This document shows positions 6,393 to 10,904 of a DNA stretch of 10,904 nucleotides, piece after piece. The notes under the pieces are model-generated. The model did no database searches, was not told the origin of the DNA, and was given only the letters and a program-made list of their open reading frames with translations. Position numbers and translations under genes: made by a program. The DNA comes from Duncaniella sp. (GTDB taxonomy: Bacteria > Bacteroidota > Bacteroidia > Bacteroidales > Muribaculaceae): assembly GCA_022511285.1 (NCBI GenBank), contig JAFLRW010000052.1:1-10904 (forward strand), in the 5' to 3' direction. Position 1 is the first letter of the stretch. The number at the start of each line of letters is the position of its first letter.

Positions 6393-8762
6393 ATGAACAA
6401 AACTCTCTTCTTTGCAGTGTTTGCTATGCTGGCTTTTTCTGCAAAAGCTGCCGTCACCACTTCGGCTGATTCAATTCTACTCACCCACGGAACTGAAAGC
6501 GGACAATACGTGTTTCACAATCCTGAAGAGGCGATTGAATATATCAACAACTCCGGATTAAGTTCACTGACACTAATGGTGGCCCCTTCGGTCTATTGGC
6601 TTGACAACCCTGACGACCCGGCCATACGCAGGAATCCCCATAATTCCACTGCAGTACCTTTTGCCGCCGAAATTCGGTGTGACACACTCCGTATCGTCGG
6701 GCTCTCGACAGATGCTCGAGATGTGGTCTTTGCCGTGAATCGCGGACAGACTCAAGGAGCCCTTGGCAACTATACAATGCTCCATTTTATTGGTAAAAGC
6801 ATCCAGGCATCAAATATAACATTCGGCAACTACTGCAACGTTGACCTGGACTATCCCGCCAACCCGGCCCTCAACCGCTCGCGGCGTCACGATGCAATCG
6901 TACAGGCACAATTAGGCATCTGTGAAGGCACTGACCGCCTATATGCAGATAATTGTAGATTCATCAGCCGCTTAAATCTCTGTCCGCTTGTAGGAGCCCG
7001 ACGGTCACTGTATCGCAACTGCTACTTTGAATGTACTGACGACGCTCTCAGCGGCTCGGGCATCTATTTAGGATGTCGATTCACATTCTACAGCGGCAAG
7101 CCGTTCTACTCTACAGCCTCAACCGGGGCGGTGTTTCTTGACTGCGACATCCATACACTCGTAGAGGGCACTCAATATCTCACCAAAATGCCGGGGCAAG
7201 TCACTATGATTGACACCCGCTGGACTGCTGAACACCCCGTGACGCTGCGCTGGACGCGCGACCGCTCCACTATTCATTGCTATCAAAGCGGTATCACCCT
7301 AAACGGTGCTCCTGTGACTATCGATGCCGACCGCCCGGATATGTCAACCGACATATCAAAACTCCCTCTTCTCAGAGCGTATAAAACAGGCGGCATCTAC
7401 AACATCCCCAACCTTCTTGCCGGTGACGACAACTGGGACCCGCTAAATATGGCCTCAGCAATTACCGAAAATGATTTGAAACTCCCCGTTCTCATCAAAC
7501 TATCATTATCTAAAACAGCACTCCAAGCCCGAGGCGACACAATTCATATAGCCGCACAACCTCGTCTTTGGGGCGATTATCCCTCAAACATCCCGTTAGG
7601 GAACCTCACTTGGAGCGCACCTACCACTGTTAACCTCATCTCAGGCGGAGCAGTAAGCGCCAATCATCTCCCCGTCACCTCTAAAGCTTTAATAACATGC
7701 CTTGCTGAATATGGGCTCACCGGAAAGAGCGAAATTAATATTGCACCACATCTCCTGCCGGCTCCGGCCATCACTTCAGATCCGAATATCACACAGCGCA
7801 GGCATGAACTGACACTCAATTACGGCATTGACTCATCTGCCACAGGCAACGACATCAGCCGCATAGTGTGGCTAAGAGATGGAGAGCCCGTAAGGCAGGG
7901 CAAAGGTCTGACAGGACGCACATACCCACTATCGGCAGCAGACGAAAATTGCGTTATCTCTGCTATGATTACACCGCAGCGCGACACTACCGACGAAGGT
8001 CAGGCAGTATCAGTGGCCGGAGTCTCAATCACTCGCTCTATGCTCTTAGGTATCCCAAGGCAGGAACGTTCACTCTCCACATCCTTTGAGGAAATACCGA
8101 TTGTCACCACCCGCCATGGAGAGAAAGGGCGCTGGAATTTCGACACCTTCAAACCTGCAGATACGGCCGAACATGACTGGACACCCGACGGAAGCACAGG
8201 ATGGTATTACGGACAGGGTGAAGATGCCGCAACCGGCATCGGGCTTGTCCAGACCACCAAAGGCGCACGCCTCTCCTACACCCCGATGCGCAATGGCTGC
8301 AAACAAATGAAAGTGACACTCATTGCCGAGCCCGCAAAAGGTCCCGGACAAGGATTCGGAAGCGCTACAGGACAATATATGGATATCTGCATAGCTTACA
8401 ATCCCTCAATACTCACCGGTTACTCTCTACGCATTGAACGCACTCCGCTGCACGACCGTGCGGTGACATTCACTCTGATGAAACACCAAAATGGCATCGC
8501 ATCACCCATCAGCGAAAGCATTCCATCCGACTGCTATCGCACGCCGTGCCATATCAACATCGAGATAAAAGGGAGTTTGCTCACGGCCTCAGCTTACACT
8601 GAAGCCAGTCCGCAATCCGTCACAGACCCGAGCGTGCGACCAACGGTGACGTTAAGCGCCAAGGTGACTCCTCCTGAGACATCATCCCTGCTCATACAGC
8701 ACACAGGGTCTGCCGGAACGTCGGCAACACTGCTGCGCAATCTCAATATTGAGTGGAAATAG
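6393..8762 (+). CDS. Exported pectinesterase-like (CE8-type) right-handed beta-helix protein with C-terminal beta-rich domains
   Basis: This 789-residue protein starts with a Sec signal peptide (MNKTLFFAVFAMLAFSAKA, likely cleaved after residue 19). No lipobox cysteine is present, so a soluble periplasmic or secreted product is expected. Residues about 25-345 have the order of elements seen in pectin methylesterases: an early MVAPSVYWL strand, LRIVGLSTDARDVVF (99-113), SIQASNITFGNY (136-147), an IVQAQLG segment (169-175, Q171), then NCRF (187-190), LYRNCYFECTDDALSG (206-221) and YLGCRF (225-230). DDALSG sits where pectinesterases have VDFIFG. The other signature, GYQDTLY, is not recognisable (RLNLCPLVG occupies the place), so activity is doubtful. 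Residues about 365-455 and 458-548 look Ig-like; 560-789 look like a carbohydrate-binding-type beta sandwich, inferred from pattern only. No sorting domain or SusC/SusD neighbour is seen. A non-catalytic glycan-binding or structural role is possible. Confidence 0.75.
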   Translation: MNKTLFFAVFAMLAFSAKAAVTTSADSILLTHGTESGQYVFHNPEEAIEYINNSGLSSLTLMVAPSVYWLDNPDDPAIRRNPHNSTAVPFAAEIRCDTLRIVGLSTDARDVVFAVNRGQTQGALGNYTMLHFIGKSIQASNITFGNYCNVDLDYPANPALNRSRRHDAIVQAQLGICEGTDRLYADNCRFISRLNLCPLVGARRSLYRNCYFECTDDALSGSGIYLGCRFTFYSGKPFYSTASTGAVFLDCDIHTLVEGTQYLTKMPGQVTMIDTRWTAEHPVTLRWTRDRSTIHCYQSGITLNGAPVTIDADRPDMSTDISKLPLLRAYKTGGIYNIPNLLAGDDNWDPLNMASAITENDLKLPVLIKLSLSKTALQARGDTIHIAAQPRLWGDYPSNIPLGNLTWSAPTTVNLISGGAVSANHLPVTSKALITCLAEYGLTGKSEINIAPHLLPAPAITSDPNITQRRHELTLNYGIDSSATGNDISRIVWLRDGEPVRQGKGLTGRTYPLSAADENCVISAMITPQRDTTDEGQAVSVAGVSITRSMLLGIPRQERSLSTSFEEIPIVTTRHGEKGRWNFDTFKPADTAEHDWTPDGSTGWYYGQGEDAATGIGLVQTTKGARLSYTPMRNGCKQMKVTLIAEPAKGPGQGFGSATGQYMDICIAYNPSILTGYSLRIERTPLHDRAVTFTLMKHQNGIASPISESIPSDCYRTPCHINIEIKGSLLTASAYTEASPQSVTDPSVRPTVTLSAKVTPPETSSLLIQHTGSAGTSATLLRNLNIEWK

Positions 8763-8816
8763 TCAGTTTTGACACATCTCAACCATCTGCATTTGAAAAA
8801 AAGCATAGAAATTGTT

Positions 8817-8846
8817 TTTGTATTAAAAGAAAAGTTACTACTTTCG
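8817..8846 (+). promoter_or_regulatory. Bacteroidetes-type housekeeping promoter upstream of the pRiA4b-like gene
   Basis: A TTTG at 8817-8820 (end of a T-rich stretch) and TACTTTCG at 8839-8846 are separated by 18 nt. They match the Bacteroidetes -33 TTTG and -7 TAnnTTTG elements with one mismatch in the latter. Transcription would start near 8850, giving a leader of about 40 nt before the ATG at 8894. The surrounding 131-nt gap (8763-8893) is AT-rich and holds no other feature I can see. Confidence 0.72.
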
Positions 8847-8893
8847 CAGCGTAATCCGGAATTGACAACTCAATCACATAAAGAAACAACCGT

Positions 8894-9433
8894 ATGATTT
8901 ACAATTTTCGCATAGTTTCCGATGAAGTCGCCAACTTCAAGCGCGAGATTCAGATTGATGCCGATGCAACGTTTCTCGAGTTGCGCAACGCTATATGCGA
9001 GAGCGTTGGCTATGACAAAACCCAACTGAGTTCCTTTCTGATTTGCGACAATAATTGGGAGCGCGAACAGGAAATTTCTCTCGAGGATATGGGCACGGAC
9101 TCTTCGCAAGAGGTCTATCTGATGGAAGACACACCCATCGTTGATTTTATCACCGATGAGGGACAGCGAATGATGTGGGTCTACGATTATATGACAGAGC
9201 GCGCATTTTTTATTGAGCTTAAGAGCGCCGTGCCCGGCAAACATCTTAGAGATCCGCTCTGTTCGATAGCTGTTGGCGAGGCCCCGGCTCAGTTTGTCGA
9301 GCCCGATCTTGATTTTAAGATCGATACAACACCTGCCACTGATCTTGATGATGATTTCTACGGTTCAACCGATTATAACGATGACGAATATGACAGCTCG
9401 GGATATGGCGAAATGTCGCTCGACGAGCAGTGA
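8894..9433 (+). CDS. pRiA4b ORF-3-like (IS1096 TnpR-like) domain protein with acidic tail
   Basis: This is a 179-residue cytoplasmic protein of unknown function with no signal peptide or membrane segment. The N-terminal part (1-60) has the strand/helix pattern FKREIQIDADATFLELRNAI followed by SSFLICDNNWE (46-56). Then comes MMWVYDYMTERAFFIELK (93-110) and a C-x6-EAPAQ motif (C123, 129-133). This corresponds to the YDFGDxWxHxIxxE and CxxGxGxxPPE features of the pRiA4b ORF-3 family, but the usual Trp/His pair and the glycine-rich end are not kept. Residues 136-179 form a low-complexity tail with 16 Asp/Glu and one Lys, ending SLDEQ. Proteins of this shape are common as single chromosomal genes in Bacteroidales, so the transposon-derived family name need not mean mobility; no transposase or inverted repeats are nearby. 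It has its own promoter at 8817-8846 and a terminator 76 nt after its stop, so it is probably monocistronic. Confidence 0.8.
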   Translation: MIYNFRIVSDEVANFKREIQIDADATFLELRNAICESVGYDKTQLSSFLICDNNWEREQEISLEDMGTDSSQEVYLMEDTPIVDFITDEGQRMMWVYDYMTERAFFIELKSAVPGKHLRDPLCSIAVGEAPAQFVEPDLDFKIDTTPATDLDDDFYGSTDYNDDEYDSSGYGEMSLDEQ

Positions 9434-9509
9434 TTCATCTACATTATTTGTTCCCTTATAAAAACTTCTTGGCCTTGAATCGTGTTATATCAGTGACCGA
9501 CAAGGCGAA

Positions 9510-9547
9510 CGCAAAAACAGTCCAGAGCCTTCCGGACTGTTTTTGCG
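9510..9547. terminator. Perfect 14-bp inverted repeat, likely bidirectional intrinsic terminator
   Basis: The arm CGCAAAAACAGTCC (9510-9523) is the exact reverse complement of GGACTGTTTTTGCG (9534-9547), with a 10-nt loop. The A5 and T5 tracts lie inside the arms, so either strand gives a GC-containing stem top followed by U residues. It probably terminates the 8894-9433 gene. The rest of the 155-nt gap (9434-9588) shows no gene or convincing promoter. Confidence 0.82.
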
Positions 9548-9588
9548 AGATATATTGCTGATTTAGAACTCAACATTGCACTAAACTT

Positions 9589-10904
9589 ATGTCTCACGAA
9601 CATCACTTCAAAGGATTGACCGATTCCGAAGTCTTGGAGAGCCGCAAACAATACGGCATTAATATCCTCACTCCTCCGAAAAAGGAATCCCTATGGCACC
9701 GCTTCCTCGTAAAATTTGCCTCACCACTCATATTTATCCTCCTGATTGCCGGGATTTTATCTATCCTCATTTCCATATATGAGTACTACGGGCTCAACGA
9801 AGGTCCGGAGGTATTTTTCGAGCCTATAGGCATATTCATAGCCATCCTGTTAGCCACCGGACTTGCATTTATTTTCGAAGTGAAAGCCGACCGGGCATTT
9901 GAACTTCTTAATCAAGTCAATGACGACGAACCGGTCCAAGTGATTCGAAATGGCAATTACGTAGAAATTCCTCGCAAAGATGTGGTGGTAGGTGATATTG
10001 TAATCCTCAACACAGGCGGTGAAGTGCCGGCCGATGGCAAACTGCTTGAAGCCATAGCGCTCAACATTGATGAATCTACACTTACCGGAGAGCCTATCTC
10101 CCACAAGACCACAGACCCTGCCCTATTTGATTCGGATGCCACATTCCCCTCCGACCATGCTATGCGAGGGACTAAGATAATGGAAGGTCACGGCGTGATG
10201 AGAGTGACAGCCGTGGGTGACCACACGGAAAACGGCAAGGTCTATGAAGCGGCACAGATTGATAATAGCGTCAAGACTCCTCTCAACGAGCAGCTCGACG
10301 GCCTGGGCAAACTAATCGCCCGCATCAGTTATGGAGTGGCGGCGCTGATAGTGGCCGGCAGGATTTTGATGTATTTCACTAATCCCGACATTGAGTTTGA
10401 GCTGCTTCACTTTATGGCATATTTTCTCCAGACACTGATGATTGCCGTGACGCTCGTCGTCGTGGCTGTGCCTGAAGGACTGCCGATGGCCGTAACCCTA
10501 TCGCTGGCCTACTCTATGAGGCGTATGCTTAAATCAAACAATCTTGTGCGCAAAATGCATGCCTGCGAGACAATGGGCGCAACCACGGTAATCTGCACCG
10601 ACAAGACCGGCACTCTCACTCAGAATCAGATGCAGATTTATAAAACCAACTTCTATGGTCTGCCTGACCAAAAGTTGGGTTCTGACAACCTGAGTCACCT
10701 GATTGAGGAGGGAATTGCCGTCAATTCAACCGCTCAACTTGACCTTGAGGACCCCGAACATCCTAAAGTGCTTGGCAACCCTACTGAAGGAGCTCTTCTG
10801 CTCTGGTTAAACCGCCAGGGTGTGGATTTTCAGCAGTTTAAGGATAACTCTGTAATTGTCGACGAACTCCCATTCACCACCGAGCGTAAATATATGGCAA
10901 CTGT
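9589..10904 (+). CDS. PMCA-type calcium-translocating P-type ATPase, 3'-truncated by window edge
   Basis: This is the N-terminal 438 residues of a P2-type cation pump; such enzymes usually have about 870-900 residues, so around half is present. The start ATG at 9589 gives MSHEHHFKGLTDSEV, a normal cation-ATPase N-terminal domain. Membrane segments are near residues 45-64, 78-98, 243-263 and 273-300. The actuator domain contains DESTLTGEP (161-169), with the dephosphorylation glutamate E168 kept and Pro in place of the Ser of TGES. TM4 carries VAVPEGLPMAVTLSLAYSM (292-310); PEGLP is the Ca2+-ligand form typical of plasma-membrane and secretory-pathway Ca2+-ATPases. The phosphorylated aspartate is D338 in CTDKTGTLTQNQM. 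The nucleotide-binding domain begins, and FTTERKYM (429-436) lies at the window end. The expected role is ATP-driven export of Ca2+ (possibly Mn2+) across the inner membrane. The reading frame is open to base 10904 without stop. It starts 41 nt after the hairpin at 9510-9547. Confidence 0.95.
   Translation, partial: MSHEHHFKGLTDSEVLESRKQYGINILTPPKKESLWHRFLVKFASPLIFILLIAGILSILISIYEYYGLNEGPEVFFEPIGIFIAILLATGLAFIFEVKADRAFELLNQVNDDEPVQVIRNGNYVEIPRKDVVVGDIVILNTGGEVPADGKLLEAIALNIDESTLTGEPISHKTTDPALFDSDATFPSDHAMRGTKIMEGHGVMRVTAVGDHTENGKVYEAAQIDNSVKTPLNEQLDGLGKLIARISYGVAALIVAGRILMYFTNPDIEFELLHFMAYFLQTLMIAVTLVVVAVPEGLPMAVTLSLAYSMRRMLKSNNLVRKMHACETMGATTVICTDKTGTLTQNQMQIYKTNFYGLPDQKLGSDNLSHLIEEGIAVNSTAQLDLEDPEHPKVLGNPTEGALLLWLNRQGVDFQQFKDNSVIVDELPFTTERKYMAT

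Noticed and set aside
8894..9433. Mobile element, because of the IS1096/pRiA4b family name
   Set aside because: No transposase, terminal inverted repeats or target duplications are visible, and base and codon use look like the neighbours.
9447..9477. TTTG at 9447-9450 as a promoter for the Ca2+-ATPase
   Set aside because: No TAnnTTTG-like element is found at the expected distance; the nearest T-rich string, GGCCTTGAAT, does not fit.
1..10904. CRISPR array, tRNA or rRNA gene, or defence system
   Set aside because: No spaced direct repeats, cloverleaf-like segments or rRNA stretches were seen; the window is almost fully occupied by recognisable protein genes.

Overview
The window reads as chromosomal housekeeping DNA from a member of the Bacteroidales, plausibly a gut Muribaculaceae- or Bacteroides-like organism. 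This placement is inferred from protein style and one promoter; no marker RNA is present. The supporting signs are a RecQ with a long extension after its HRDC domain, an FtsE separated from FtsX, a carboxy(nor)spermidine dehydrogenase-type protein, a promoter with the Bacteroidetes TTTG / TAnnTTTG pattern, A-rich translation starts without Shine-Dalgarno sites, and a secreted beta-helix protein. All eight genes lie on the plus strand. The first (recQ) and last (Ca2+ pump) are cut by the window edges.

Positions 1-6314 hold five closely spaced genes: recQ (3' part), ftsE, argS, a Bax inhibitor-1/YccA-type membrane protein, and a saccharopine-dehydrogenase-family enzyme probably serving spermidine synthesis. 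Gaps are 11, 36, 67 and 29 nt, so one or two long transcripts are likely. A clear hairpin terminator at 6343-6375 closes this block.

Positions 6393-8762 encode a 789-residue exported protein. Its N-terminal half follows the layout of a pectin methylesterase (CE8) beta-helix, but part of the catalytic signature is not recognisable. After it come a promoter (8817-8846), a 179-residue protein distantly resembling plasmid pRiA4b ORF-3 with a very acidic tail, and a perfect 14-bp inverted-repeat terminator (9510-9547). The window ends in the N-terminal half of a PMCA-type Ca2+-transporting P-type ATPase.

The genes serve DNA repair, cell division, translation, polyamine synthesis, ion homeostasis and probably glycan binding or processing. 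I see no mobile element, CRISPR array, tRNA, rRNA or defence island, and no gap over about 155 nt. The least ordinary items are the CE8-like exported protein, the diverged pRiA4b-type protein, and two hairpins lying unusually close upstream of start codons.
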